A stretch of DNA of 64,000 bases from NCBI RefSeq assembly GCF_019352175.1, contig NZ_JACBYI010000033.1:1-64000 (forward strand). Reading direction: 5' to 3'. Made by a program: the position numbers and the translations under genes. This stretch comes from Paenibacillus sp. S150. GTDB lineage: Bacteria; Bacillota; Bacilli; Paenibacillales; Paenibacillaceae. How positions within the stretch are numbered: position 1 is the first letter of the stretch; each line of letters starts with the position of its first letter. This document shows, one piece after another, positions 18,381-27,720 of the stretch. The notes under the pieces were generated by a model. It saw only the letters and a program-made list of their open reading frames with translations. It searched no databases and was not told the origin of the DNA.

Positions 18381-19289
18381 TTACCACAGACTGTTTTTGC
18401 TGGCGCGCTTGCTGAAGGAGTTGGCGAGCAGCAGTATAGTGAAGTTGATGACAGAGTTGAACAGACCTACCGCCGCACTGTAGCTGTAGCTGAATTCCAA
18501 AATCCCTTTGCGGTACACGAAGGTTGATATCACATCCGCTGTCTCATAGATGCTGGCACTGTACAGGAGAATGATTTTCTCAAAGCCAACGTTCATAATA
18601 TTGCCCAGCGACAGTATCAGCATGATCATAACGGTCGGGAGAATGCCCGGCAGCGTCACATGGCGAATCTGCTGCAGCTTCGTGGCACCGTCAATTTTGG
18701 CGGCCTCATACTGCTGCTGGTCAATTCCGGTGATGGCAGCCAGATAGATGATCGTGCCCCAGCCGATCTGCTGCCAGATTTCACTGATTATATAAATGGG
18801 GCGGAAGGACTCCGGCTGCTGCAAAAAGGAGATCCTGTCGCCGCCAAAGAAGGCAATGACATCATTGATTAATCCATCGGATAGCGTAAAGTAGCGGATG
18901 AGTCCGGCTACAACCACGAGTGTAATGAAATGCGGCATGTAGGTAATCGTCTGTGTGATCCGCCGGAAGAGCGGGCTCTTTAATTCATTCAGCAATAATG
19001 CCAGAATAATCGGTGCGGGGAACCCGAACAGCAGATTGAAAAAGCTTAACAGAACCGTGTTCTTGATGACGCGGAAAAAGTAAATGCTGGAGAAAAATTG
19101 TTCGAAATGCTTAAGGCCAACCCAATCGCTGCCCAGAATGCCCTTGGAGGGAACAAACTGCTTGAAGGCAATGACGGTGCCGTACAAGGGCACATAATGA
19201 AACAGAACATAGTATATCAATACAGGCAGTATCATCAGATACAGCCATTTATTGCGGAGCAGATCTTTTCCCAATCTGGTTTTCAGCAT
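18381..19289 (-). CDS. Sugar ABC importer permease, LplB type
   Basis: The 302-residue membrane protein starts MLKTRLGKDLLRNKWLYLM and has the LplB hallmark YVPLYGTVIAFKQF near its first membrane segment. The EAA loop is YEAAKIDGATKLQQIRHVTL. It forms the heteromeric channel with 17490-18368. A clear AGGAGAGAAGG precedes the ATG. The binding-protein gene ends 79 bp upstream. Confidence 0.92.
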   Translation of the reverse strand: MLKTRLGKDLLRNKWLYLMILPVLIYYVLFHYVPLYGTVIAFKQFVPSKGILGSDWVGLKHFEQFFSSIYFFRVIKNTVLLSFFNLLFGFPAPIILALLLNELKSPLFRRITQTITYMPHFITLVVVAGLIRYFTLSDGLINDVIAFFGGDRISFLQQPESFRPIYIISEIWQQIGWGTIIYLAAITGIDQQQYEAAKIDGATKLQQIRHVTLPGILPTVMIMLILSLGNIMNVGFEKIILLYSASIYETADVISTFVYRKGILEFSYSYSAAVGLFNSVINFTILLLANSFSKRASKNSLW

Positions 19290-19368
19290 GTCCTTCTCTC
19301 CTTTGCTGCGCTGCTTGTATCAGGGACCGCTTGTTCTATGCTCTGTCCGGCGGCCCCTGCTGAATTCT

Positions 19369-20970
19369 CTAGCGGTTCAGGTAACGCCCATAAGCGGCCT
19401 GCTGAATTTCCAGAACCCGTTCAATGCCCATGTCCTTCATCTGCTGAACATATTTATCGTAACTGTCAACGGATTCCGTACCCAGAATAATTTTGAGCTC
19501 GGCTTCCTTCACAAGGGCATTGATGTCGTTCATGATACTGCTCATTTCGTCGGCTTCCTCTGCGGTTGGCGTGATGGGGGGAAGCAGATGGCTTTCATGA
19601 TTGGTTTTCTTCCAGATATCGATCGACTCTGTGGTTTGCGCATATTTGGCCGGCAGATTGTTGTCCTGCTGGATCATCGGAAAGTTGGTTCCGTGCGAGT
19701 ACTTCATCATGACCTGGTCGCTGCCGAGGCCTTCCGGATTTTCAACCACCAGATCGGTATATACAGGCTTGCCGTTTTCCAAAGTATACGTAGTGCCTTC
19801 CACGCCAAATGTGTTCAGCATGCTGCCTTCCTCGGTGTAGGCGTAGTCCAGCCAGCGCATCGCGGCTTCGACATTCTTGGTGGTGGCCGAAATCGCCGCC
19901 GAGCTGGTGCCCGCGTATGCATTATCCAGCTGTCCGAACTCCGGGAGCTGGCCCTTGGCGGCAGCCGGATATGGAGCCGCAACAAAGTTGGCATTCGGGT
20001 CGCTTTCCTGTGCGGCCGAGTTGTATTTTTCAATGTAGAACTGCCAGCCGATCGTAGCCCCGCTCACATTGGAGGTCATCTTCTTGTCTACCGTCGCCGA
20101 ATCAATGGAAGCAAAATCCTTGTCAATCAGCCCTTCCTTATACCACTGGGCCATCGTCTTCAGATAATCCTTATATCCCGGCTCCAGGTAGCCGTAGACC
20201 ACATTTCCGTCATTCACATAGAAATTCCCCATCACGCCAAAGGCTCCGGCAAAGCCGCCTGTCCGCTCACCCAGGAACATCGTCCGGAACGTAACAGGTG
20301 CAGCGGCATTTTTCTTTTCTTTAAAAGCGGTCAATACCGTGTGCCACTCATCAATGGTTTCCGGAACGCCCAGGTTCAGCTCATCCAGCCAATCCTTGCG
20401 GATAACCGGCCCGCCATAGACCCGCCCGGCTTCCGAACGGATGAACGGGAAGGCGTAGTAGGTGCCGTCATCCGTCTTGATCATTTTGTCGATTTCCGGA
20501 TGCTCCTCCAGTGTTTTTTTCAAGTTGGGGGCATACTGGCCAATCAGATCGTTCAGCTTCAGAATGTAGCCCTGCTCTACCGCTTTATCCGGACCGCCCG
20601 GATACTGCAGCCATGTATTCAGGAAAATATCGGGCAGATCGCCCGAAGCCAGCAGCAGGCTGAATTTCTGGTCCGTCATCGGCGTTCCGCCGAGCTGCTT
20701 GATTTTAATCCCGGTGCGCTTTTCATATTCGTCATCAATCGGCAGCCGCTCGGGTGTGCCTCCAAGCTGTTCATTCATGAATGTAAGCTCGGTGCCTCCG
20801 GACATCGGGTAAGAGAAATCAGCAGCCGGCGTTTCTCCCGCCGGAGGGCTAGAAGCGCTTTCATTAGTGGCATTGCTTGAATTGCTGCAGCCGGCTGAAA
20901 GAAGTGTAAGGCCCAATAGAAGAAACAGCGATGTGTGAAGCTTTTTCTTGTGTAATGATTTCATCAACAT
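19369..20970 (-). CDS. Extracellular sugar-binding lipoprotein
   Basis: This family-1 solute-binding lipoprotein starts MLMKSLHKKK and has the lipobox LLSAGC, then a Ser/Asn-rich linker. The mature domain of about 510 residues has LplA-type segments (GDLPDIFL, AAMRWLDYAYTEEGS). I place the start at ATG 20970 because GGAGG lies 5 nt upstream. The frame extends a further 45 codons, but that part overlaps a separate small ORF (20982-21098) with its own ribosome binding site. It likely supplies the substrate for the GH2 enzyme at the end of this operon. Confidence 0.9.
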   Translation of the reverse strand: MLMKSLHKKKLHTSLFLLLGLTLLSAGCSNSSNATNESASSPPAGETPAADFSYPMSGGTELTFMNEQLGGTPERLPIDDEYEKRTGIKIKQLGGTPMTDQKFSLLLASGDLPDIFLNTWLQYPGGPDKAVEQGYILKLNDLIGQYAPNLKKTLEEHPEIDKMIKTDDGTYYAFPFIRSEAGRVYGGPVIRKDWLDELNLGVPETIDEWHTVLTAFKEKKNAAAPVTFRTMFLGERTGGFAGAFGVMGNFYVNDGNVVYGYLEPGYKDYLKTMAQWYKEGLIDKDFASIDSATVDKKMTSNVSGATIGWQFYIEKYNSAAQESDPNANFVAAPYPAAAKGQLPEFGQLDNAYAGTSSAAISATTKNVEAAMRWLDYAYTEEGSMLNTFGVEGTTYTLENGKPVYTDLVVENPEGLGSDQVMMKYSHGTNFPMIQQDNNLPAKYAQTTESIDIWKKTNHESHLLPPITPTAEEADEMSSIMNDINALVKEAELKIILGTESVDSYDKYVQQMKDMGIERVLEIQQAAYGRYLNR

Positions 20971-20981
20971 GATGACCTCCG

Positions 20982-21098
20982 TTAAAAAGTTATTTGACGA
21001 CTCGGTGCCCTTACAATGTAAGCTGATTCCCCTGCCCAAACAATGTTCAATATGCAAAATCCGTTGATTAAAAAGCAAAAAGGGATAGGCAATTTCAT
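20982..21098 (-). CDS. Small ORF, 38 residues, leader or membrane peptide
   Basis: ATG 21098 is preceded by AAAAGGAGG with 7-nt spacing, one of the best ribosome binding sites in the window. The product is hydrophobic from about residue 4 to 22 (PIPFCFLINGFCILNIVW) and then short and polar. The TAA lies 11 nt before the binding-protein start and directly against its GGAGG, an arrangement that suggests translational coupling or a leader role. It sits between the AraC regulator and the binding protein. I recognise no family. Codon use alone cannot prove it is translated. Confidence 0.5.
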   Translation of the reverse strand: MKLPIPFCFLINGFCILNIVWAGESAYIVRAPSRQITF

Positions 21099-21137
21099 GC
21101 ACCATCCTCCTTTTGGGAAATTGTATATCCAGTTTAA

Positions 21138-23423
21138 TTATTGCAGATTCTTAAAGCGCCCCGGAGTGATGCCTTCGTATTTTTTGAACACGCGGATAAA
21201 GGCACTGCTGCTGGAAAAGCCCACCCGGGAGGAAATCTCTTCAATGGTGACGCCTTCCTGCAGCAGGGCTTTGGCCTCCGCCGTGCGGATCCGGCTGATA
21301 TAGTCATGCAGTCCCTGTCCGGTCTGTTCCTTGAACAATCTGGACACATACTGTGGAGTAATGCCGAAATGGGCGCCGATCATCGAGACGCTGAGATTAA
21401 TATCCGCATAATTATCCTTCACATACGCCGACACCTCTTCGCCAATTCCGGTATTGGCCATCAGCGCCAGCTTCTCATTGGCCATGCCGCAGGCTATTCC
21501 CGTCAGCTCCAGCAGCTCCTGCCGGAATTCTCCGCGTGTAGTGCAGACCAGCACACGCTTCATGGGACGCCACTCCTCCCACAGCTTCGACCGCTGGTTC
21601 TCTTGCGGAACGGCCTTCATGATCGAGCTGGTCAAATCAATCACCGCATACCTTACCAGCTCAACGGAGACCTGGGAGCAGAACAGCTGGGCCAGGATGT
21701 CATCCACCATAGCTGATGCCTGCTCAAGCTCCCCGCTTTTAATCAGATTGATGAATACGACTTCATCGTTGATGGACAGATAATAGCCGGTCTGCTGAGG
21801 CTCAATGTCCCCATACCAGACCGACACATTTTCTTCCAGCAGCAGCCGGTATTCCTGAGCCTCCAGCGCCTGCAGATAACCCTGATGCAGGCTGCTAAGT
21901 CCGGTGTGGCGCTCGCTTCCGGCCATGGCAATCTGCAGGCGGTATTTGCGGTCAATGAACTCCAGCGTCTTGGCGAGCGCTTCCTCAACATCCTCTTTCC
22001 AGCCGGCGGATCGTGCCGCATTAATATTGATTACCGCTGCCAGCATCCCGTCCATTTCGGTGAAGCTTAAGCCGTGATGCTCGCCCGTGAAATCCTTGAT
22101 GATATTGGAGACAATAAAGTTGGACAGGCTTGGTGAAGGCCCGTTTTCGCCGCCCCCCTGAATATAGAACAGCAGCACGGCGAAATCTTCCGTTTCCCAT
22201 TCGAAATGATGAAGCCTCGCCGCCTCCCGGGCCGTTAATCCATCTTCCGCCTCCCCTTTGAGCAGGCGGGATAAATAATAGGTTTGCAGCACACGCAGCT
22301 GCCGGAATTGCCGGCTGTTGATGTCATCTCTTTCCCGTATGGCAGCCAGAGCGTTCTCTCTGATGAAGGCAAACTCGTCGAGCACCCGCCGGGACTGCTC
22401 ATCCTTGGCGCCGGAGAACATATTCACCAGCTCCCGGACCGGATTATAGTTCTTGCGGGCGAAATAAGAAATTACGCCGCCCCCGACCAGGAAGCAGAGC
22501 AGCAGCCCGGACAGGTTCAGATTGCGTATTTCCCGCGCCTTCTCCCAGAAAACACTTGAAGGGAACACGCTGATATATTTCCAGTCCGTGGTGTCTGAAT
22601 CGATGAAGGAGACCATGTTCTCCGTGCCGGCGATATCCATAAAAGAAGTTCCCGCATTGTCCCCTCCTCCGGCAAAAGTTACGGTCTCAAAGCTGGCCAG
22701 ACTGTTGTTCTGGAACAAAATTTGATTGTTTTTATCGGTAATATACACATCGCCGTTGTTGACCCAATCCACATTTCTCAGTATATTCTGAATTTTGCTT
22801 CCATTTAGCGGAAGGACGAGTGTTCCCCGCAGGATTTCGTTTCCCCCGGCATTTGAAAAAGGCTTCATCAGGACAACCGTAGAATCCCAGCGTTTAAATT
22901 CAATTAAAGGGAGGAGGCCCTGTTCCGTTTCCGTATTTCCCTTGAGCATAGACAGCCACTCCGCGTAAGGCATCCCGATCATCTGGCGGTTGAGTTCATA
23001 GAAGGTCTGACTGTCCGTATAGGTCTCATCCGTCAGCAGCTTGTCCAGCGTGCTCGAATACAAATAAATACCGCTTACAAAATCATTGGTCGATTTATAT
23101 TTGCTCAGCTCCTGGCGGGTCCTGTAAATCTGAAAAGACTGCTCCTTCTCCCCGGCCGGAGTCAGATTCAGGTATTTATTCACATCATTATGAATGGACA
23201 ATTGCATGGCCATTTTCTCAGCCTGGTTAATTTCACTGTCAACCGTGTTCTGCATCTGCTTCAGCATCGCATGGCCCGCCCGCTCTATTTCATATTCGAC
23301 GATTTGCTTCGTTTGCAGATAGATGACAGCGCTCACAATAAGCGGAATCAGCATAATTACAGCATAGGAGACAATCCATTTATAAGCCACGCTTTTGCTG
23401 AACATCAACTTTTTTTGCTTCAT
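21138..23423 (-). CDS. Membrane-bound AraC-family regulator (YesN-like one-component sensor)
   Basis: The protein has about 761 residues. Membrane segment 1 (about 10-32) is followed by an extracellular Cache-like sensor (to about 290), membrane segment 2, a cytoplasmic linker and a C-terminal AraC double helix-turn-helix (ISMIGAHFGITPQYVSRLF, then IEEISSRVGFSSSSAFIRVF). It should sense an extracellular sugar and activate the downstream importer/GH2 operon without a separate kinase. The start is ATG 23423 with GAGGGAG 8 nt upstream; a GTG at 23432 is closer to that site and less likely. It is the first gene of its operon. Confidence 0.9.
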   Translation of the reverse strand: MKQKKLMFSKSVAYKWIVSYAVIMLIPLIVSAVIYLQTKQIVEYEIERAGHAMLKQMQNTVDSEINQAEKMAMQLSIHNDVNKYLNLTPAGEKEQSFQIYRTRQELSKYKSTNDFVSGIYLYSSTLDKLLTDETYTDSQTFYELNRQMIGMPYAEWLSMLKGNTETEQGLLPLIEFKRWDSTVVLMKPFSNAGGNEILRGTLVLPLNGSKIQNILRNVDWVNNGDVYITDKNNQILFQNNSLASFETVTFAGGGDNAGTSFMDIAGTENMVSFIDSDTTDWKYISVFPSSVFWEKAREIRNLNLSGLLLCFLVGGGVISYFARKNYNPVRELVNMFSGAKDEQSRRVLDEFAFIRENALAAIRERDDINSRQFRQLRVLQTYYLSRLLKGEAEDGLTAREAARLHHFEWETEDFAVLLFYIQGGGENGPSPSLSNFIVSNIIKDFTGEHHGLSFTEMDGMLAAVININAARSAGWKEDVEEALAKTLEFIDRKYRLQIAMAGSERHTGLSSLHQGYLQALEAQEYRLLLEENVSVWYGDIEPQQTGYYLSINDEVVFINLIKSGELEQASAMVDDILAQLFCSQVSVELVRYAVIDLTSSIMKAVPQENQRSKLWEEWRPMKRVLVCTTRGEFRQELLELTGIACGMANEKLALMANTGIGEEVSAYVKDNYADINLSVSMIGAHFGITPQYVSRLFKEQTGQGLHDYISRIRTAEAKALLQEGVTIEEISSRVGFSSSSAFIRVFKKYEGITPGRFKNLQ

Positions 23424-23531
23424 ATTCTGCACTCCCTCACGCTGACTTCGCCTCCGGCCTTGCTAGAATACCACTATATGATATAAGTAACCGGAGGGCA
23501 ATCTGCAATATGAAACGGATTGACCATTTGT

Positions 23532-23566
23532 AAAAAACCCCTTTGTCCGCAAGAGGAACAGAGGGG
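23532..23566 (-). terminator. Rho-independent terminator of the xylan operon
   Basis: On the minus strand CCCCTCTGT and ACAAAGGGG form a stem (with one mismatch) followed by TTTTTT. It lies 50 bp beyond the stop of the Nif3-like gene, the last gene of the operon. Confidence 0.8.
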
Positions 23567-23615
23567 AATTATAATCTTCCCCGTCCCTTTGCTTCAAAAG
23601 AGGTTTCATAAATAA

Positions 23616-24410
23616 TTATACAACCCGGAATACCGGCCGGTCTTGTACGAAGTGTACGGGCAGTCCCGGAAACTGCGACGACAGCAGCTCTGCCAGGAGC
23701 TTCATCCCCGGCGCCTCGCTCTCTGCATGACCCAGCATAATCAGAGCCTTGTTGCGCCCCTGACGGGCAGCGTCCTTTAAATATTCCGGGGTCTCCCACT
23801 CCGGCCCTTCTCCGGCGATGATTAAATCCAGCGCTGCTTCCTCATATAAGGGAATTGCAGCGGGGCCGCCCCCTCTGTAACCAACCAGTATCCCCACTCT
23901 TGCGCAGGATGCAGACAGATTTCCCGCAGCCCGCACATAGGGAATGCGCAGCTGCTTCTTCAAATATCCGGCAACGTCTCCGGCCTCCATGGCAGGAATG
24001 GTCAAAACAGAAACAGACGGCCGGTGCTCAGTCACATAGGCTTGCCAGCCCAGCTCCCGGAGAAGACCCTCCATAATTCCATCCGGTGTATACCGGTGCA
24101 GGTAATCATGGAAACGGTAAATCCCGATACCCGAACTGGCAATCAGATCCGCTTTTTGCCTGTATACAGGGTCACGCTCCAGCCCTTCAATCTGATCCCG
24201 GTGGCTGAAGAACACGCCTTCGTGCGTGAGGATCAGGTTCGCTCCAAGCGCAATTGCCTGCTCTATGACATACTGCGAGGCAGAGAAAGCCGTCACAATT
24301 CCTTGTACCTCCATCTCCGGGCTGCCGGACTCCAGCTTGTCCACGGTCCGGTCCGGCACAGGAATTCCTGCCGTTAAATGTTCGATAAGGCGTCCGAAGG
24401 TGAGTGGCAT
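23616..24410 (-). CDS. Nif3-like dinuclear-metal protein
   Basis: The 264-residue protein has the NIF3/GTP-cyclohydrolase-I-type-2 fold signatures. The N-terminal metal motif is ILTHEGVFF, where most relatives have THHP, so one His is replaced by Glu. The C-terminal motif is MLGHAESEAPGM. The family assembles as hexameric toroids with two metals per subunit, and its reaction is generally unknown. It is the last gene of the GH52/GH67/dehydrogenase operon and starts after AAGGAGG. Its presence in a glucuronoxylan operon suggests a catabolic or metal-dependent hydrolytic role on a sugar derivative, which is an inference. Confidence 0.85.
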   Translation of the reverse strand: MPLTFGRLIEHLTAGIPVPDRTVDKLESGSPEMEVQGIVTAFSASQYVIEQAIALGANLILTHEGVFFSHRDQIEGLERDPVYRQKADLIASSGIGIYRFHDYLHRYTPDGIMEGLLRELGWQAYVTEHRPSVSVLTIPAMEAGDVAGYLKKQLRIPYVRAAGNLSASCARVGILVGYRGGGPAAIPLYEEAALDLIIAGEGPEWETPEYLKDAARQGRNKALIMLGHAESEAPGMKLLAELLSSQFPGLPVHFVQDRPVFRVV

Positions 24411-24477
24411 GCTGCCCTCCTTAGTACATTGAACTTTATAAGTGGTGAATGGCCAATTCTTCTATATGTTATCCTGC

Positions 24478-25563
24478 CTAATCATTAGGATAGACAATGA
24501 CCTTCAAGCTGCCGCTTTTGTTATGGATGGCGCGTTCAAGCGCTTCACGTGTTTCGGAGAGCGGATAACGGTCCGTAATCAGCACGCCTGCAGCCACATT
24601 TCCCGAAGCCAGAAATTCAATGCCCTTGGGGTACGTATTGGCATAGCGGAAGATGCCATAGATGTCGATTTCGCCATCGGCAATAAAGGGCACGTTAAGC
24701 GGAATTTCATCCTGCGGCGGCAGACCTACGATAGCCAGTCTTCCTCCGCGCCGTACGGCATAGAGTGCCGACTGCAGCGCCTTCGGATTGCCGGCAGTTT
24801 CCCAGGCCACATCCACGCCCGTCCCATCCGTCAATTGCTTGATGGTTTCCAGCGCATCCGCCCGCTTGATATTGATCGCATCCGTCGCTCCAAGGCGCAG
24901 TGCGGCTTCCAGTCTGACCTCCTCCAGATCGGTCACAATAATGCGGGAAGCGCCATAGCATTTCGCTGCCGCAACCGCCATCAGTCCAACCGGCCCCATT
25001 CCCATGATAGCCACTGTCTCGCCTGCCTGGAGCCGGCTTCGCCTGGCCGCATGGATGCCTACCGAGAAGGGCTCGTTCAGCGCCGCTTCCTCGTATGACA
25101 AATGGTCGGGAATGCGGAACACCATATCCTCCCGGATGGCCAGGTACTGCACGAAGGCTCCGTCTACAGGAGGGGTAGCCAGGAACTGAACATCCGGGCA
25201 CAGATTATATCTTCCCGCTTTGCAGGCATCGCAATGTCCGCAGGTGACTCCCGGTTCAACCGCAACCCGGTCTCCTATGGCCGCCTTGGTAACCTTTTCT
25301 CCTGCAGCCACAATAATGCCCGCACATTCATGCCCGAGGATAATGGGCTTCTCCACCACAAACCGTCCGATCCGGCCATGCTCATAGTAGTGCAGATCCG
25401 AGCCGCATACACCAACGGCCATCACCTTAACCAGCACTTCATGCGGACCGGCCTGGGGTACCGGCAATTCCCTGATTTCAATGCAGCCGGGTTCAGGCAT
25501 GACCGCTGCCCTCATCGTTAATGGAAGCTCTGCGCCCGCCGGTGCTTGAGTATAATTATTCAT
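24478..25563 (-). CDS. Zinc-dependent medium-chain dehydrogenase (sorbitol/xylitol dehydrogenase type)
   Basis: The 361-residue protein has catalytic zinc ligands in GVCGSDLHYYEHG and GHECAG. Structural zinc cysteines lie in GVTCGHCDACKAGRYNLC, and the Rossmann NAD site is MGMGPVGLMAV. The DLHYYEHGRIG segment is characteristic of polyol dehydrogenases such as sorbitol or xylitol dehydrogenase. It lies 15 bp after GH67 in the same operon, so a substrate derived from xylose, arabinose or glucuronate is likely. An exact substrate cannot be assigned. The start follows GAGGGGA. Confidence 0.88.
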   Translation of the reverse strand: MNNYTQAPAGAELPLTMRAAVMPEPGCIEIRELPVPQAGPHEVLVKVMAVGVCGSDLHYYEHGRIGRFVVEKPIILGHECAGIIVAAGEKVTKAAIGDRVAVEPGVTCGHCDACKAGRYNLCPDVQFLATPPVDGAFVQYLAIREDMVFRIPDHLSYEEAALNEPFSVGIHAARRSRLQAGETVAIMGMGPVGLMAVAAAKCYGASRIIVTDLEEVRLEAALRLGATDAINIKRADALETIKQLTDGTGVDVAWETAGNPKALQSALYAVRRGGRLAIVGLPPQDEIPLNVPFIADGEIDIYGIFRYANTYPKGIEFLASGNVAAGVLITDRYPLSETREALERAIHNKSGSLKVIVYPND

Positions 25564-25578
25564 ATTTCTGATCCCCTC

Positions 25579-27660
25579 TCAGTAAATCGTGCGCCCGCCT
25601 GCATCTTCAATCCCGCTCTTCCGGTAAAAATACGTGTTGATCTGGTCACGCCATTCCTTGGCATGGCCGGACTGTTCTGTAAGCCGGTTTTCCACCTGCA
25701 CATACAGATCTTCCCTGATGCTTCCCTTCAGACCGGCCCAGGCATTCAGCAGCTCCGCCGCACGGTCCGCACCTTCGAAATGGGTGTCATAGATGTGCTG
25801 GATAACGGTTTTACCGGAATGAAGAATGTGGGTGTACGGGACATGATGGAAGAACAGCAGCAGTTCATCCGGGCATTCCTCCAGAGAATCGTAGCGCTCG
25901 GCATTGCTGCCCAGATATTGGGCACTGTAGCCGGTGCCGGTCTTAACCGTACGGTCTACACCGATTCCCTGATGGTCGGCATAATGATAGGTGCCCCACT
26001 GCGAATATTCATAGCCGTCGACATTCGGCCCGTAATGATGCTCCGGGTTGATCATCCAGCCTACCCCGAGCGGTGCCGTATAGGATTCATAAATATTCCA
26101 TGAATCCAGCAATATCCGGCTAATGACGCCCGATATCCCCGGAGCTGTGCCGAAGGTCAGGGCAATCCACTCCCCGGCAATCTCTTCTGCGCCCAGCTCC
26201 GGGTTCCAGGCGAGACGCCCGAAGCCGTACAGATTGGCCTGTGCCAGCAAATGGCCGGTCCAGTTCCTGTCATTGCCCGTATTGGAGACCGCCGCAATCC
26301 CGCTGTACCGGTTGCCCCACAGTGAGCCGTCCACGATATGCTTCACCGGAGATTTCTCTCCTTTTGCCAGGGTATTGAATTCCATGACCTCTTTCCACTG
26401 GGGGACCAGATAACAGACATGCCGCTGCTGTCCGGTATATTCCTGCGCAATCTGGAATTCAATGACCTGGTTGGTCCGCTCAAGCGCCCCGAACAGCGGG
26501 GATACCGGCTCCCTGACCTGGAAATCCATCGGACCGTTCTTGATCTGCAGGATCACGTTGCCGCCAAATTTGCCGTCCAGCGGCTTGAAATGGTCATACG
26601 CCGCTCTGGCCCGGTCTGTCTTGCGGTCACGCCAGTCCTGCTTGCAGTCGTATACGAAGCAGCGCCAGATCACAATTCCGCCGAACGGCTCAAGCGCTTC
26701 GGCCAGCATATTGGCCCCGTCGGCATGGTCCCGGCCATACGTGAACGGACCCGGGCGGTTCTCCGAATCGGCCTTGACCACAAAGCCGCCAAAATCGGGA
26801 ATCGCCGCATAGACTTCGGCTGCCTTGCCCTGCCACCACCTGCGTACCCCAGGGTCCAGCGGATCGGCCGTTCCCACTTCGCCTTCATGCATCGGAGCGG
26901 CAAAATTCACGCTCAGGAACAGCTTGATGCCATACCGTCTGAACTGATCGGCGATGCCTGCAACCTCAGGCAGATACTTGGAGATAAACAGCGTTTCAAG
27001 CGCATGGACATTTACGTTATTGATGGCAATGGCGTTGATTCCGGCAGAGGACATCAGCCGCGCATAATCGCGGATCCGCTCCGGATCATCCCGAAAACGG
27101 TTGTTCTCGTAAAAGAACGACCTGCCCGCATATCCCCGCTCCACACTTCCGTCAAAATTATCCCAATGATTGATCATCCGCAGCCCGTTGACGGGATTGA
27201 CTACCTCGTCCAGCCCTTCGATCTCCTCCAGGCTGCCGATCAGGCGCAGCAGGTGGAACACACCATAGAGAACTCCAGCCGGTGACGAAGCCCCCACGGC
27301 AATACAGTTCTTATCTTCACAGGTGCGGACCGCAAAGCCCTCGGGGCCGACAGCCCGGACCGTCTCTTCCCCGAACACGCTGCGGATCAGCGGATTGCCG
27401 CCCGCAAAGGTCCCGAAGGCCACAGACAGGCCCTTTGGACCCGGTTGAGGCACCGCCGGAATGCCCAGCATGGATTGAATGCCCTTTTGCCATTCCTGAA
27501 GCGCAGCCTGTACCGTCTCGTTCTCCTCCGCAGCCTGCACTGCCCCGCACCACTTCACATATTGCTCATGCTGCCTCCCGGCCGGCAGTGCCGGATAGCT
27601 TAACCAGGCATTATAGCCGCCGTCACCCGTCATGCTGTTCAACTCCCTGGAATCCTTCAT
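25579..27660 (-). CDS. Alpha-glucuronidase, GH67
   Basis: It removes 4-O-methyl-glucuronic acid from the non-reducing end of small glucuronoxylo-oligosaccharides. GH67 hallmarks are GFVVKADSENRPGPFTYGR, which contains the conserved catalytic Glu, plus WRCFVYDC and the C-terminal DHQGIGVDRTVKTGTGY. The length, about 693 residues, is normal for the family, and there is no signal peptide. I start at ATG 27660 because AGGAGGAGC lies 7 nt upstream; the longer frame to 27705 lacks a site. It lies 60 bp after the GH52 gene, matching the stepwise attack on aldouronic acids. Confidence 0.95.
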   Translation of the reverse strand: MKDSRELNSMTGDGGYNAWLSYPALPAGRQHEQYVKWCGAVQAAEENETVQAALQEWQKGIQSMLGIPAVPQPGPKGLSVAFGTFAGGNPLIRSVFGEETVRAVGPEGFAVRTCEDKNCIAVGASSPAGVLYGVFHLLRLIGSLEEIEGLDEVVNPVNGLRMINHWDNFDGSVERGYAGRSFFYENNRFRDDPERIRDYARLMSSAGINAIAINNVNVHALETLFISKYLPEVAGIADQFRRYGIKLFLSVNFAAPMHEGEVGTADPLDPGVRRWWQGKAAEVYAAIPDFGGFVVKADSENRPGPFTYGRDHADGANMLAEALEPFGGIVIWRCFVYDCKQDWRDRKTDRARAAYDHFKPLDGKFGGNVILQIKNGPMDFQVREPVSPLFGALERTNQVIEFQIAQEYTGQQRHVCYLVPQWKEVMEFNTLAKGEKSPVKHIVDGSLWGNRYSGIAAVSNTGNDRNWTGHLLAQANLYGFGRLAWNPELGAEEIAGEWIALTFGTAPGISGVISRILLDSWNIYESYTAPLGVGWMINPEHHYGPNVDGYEYSQWGTYHYADHQGIGVDRTVKTGTGYSAQYLGSNAERYDSLEECPDELLLFFHHVPYTHILHSGKTVIQHIYDTHFEGADRAAELLNAWAGLKGSIREDLYVQVENRLTEQSGHAKEWRDQINTYFYRKSGIEDAGGRTIY

Positions 27661-27720
27661 GCGAAATGCTCCTCCTGTTCTTGTCTGAAGCAGCGTTGCT
27701 TCCACCCATTTTGCCAGCCT

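Noticed and set aside
19252..20880. 542-codon plus-strand frame
   Set aside because: It is antisense to a well-supported binding lipoprotein and the end of a permease gene, and is a shadow of GC-rich codon use.
20971..21105. 45-codon N-terminal extension of the binding protein
   Set aside because: It would bury the signal peptide. The inner ATG has its own GGAGG, and the region holds a separate small ORF.
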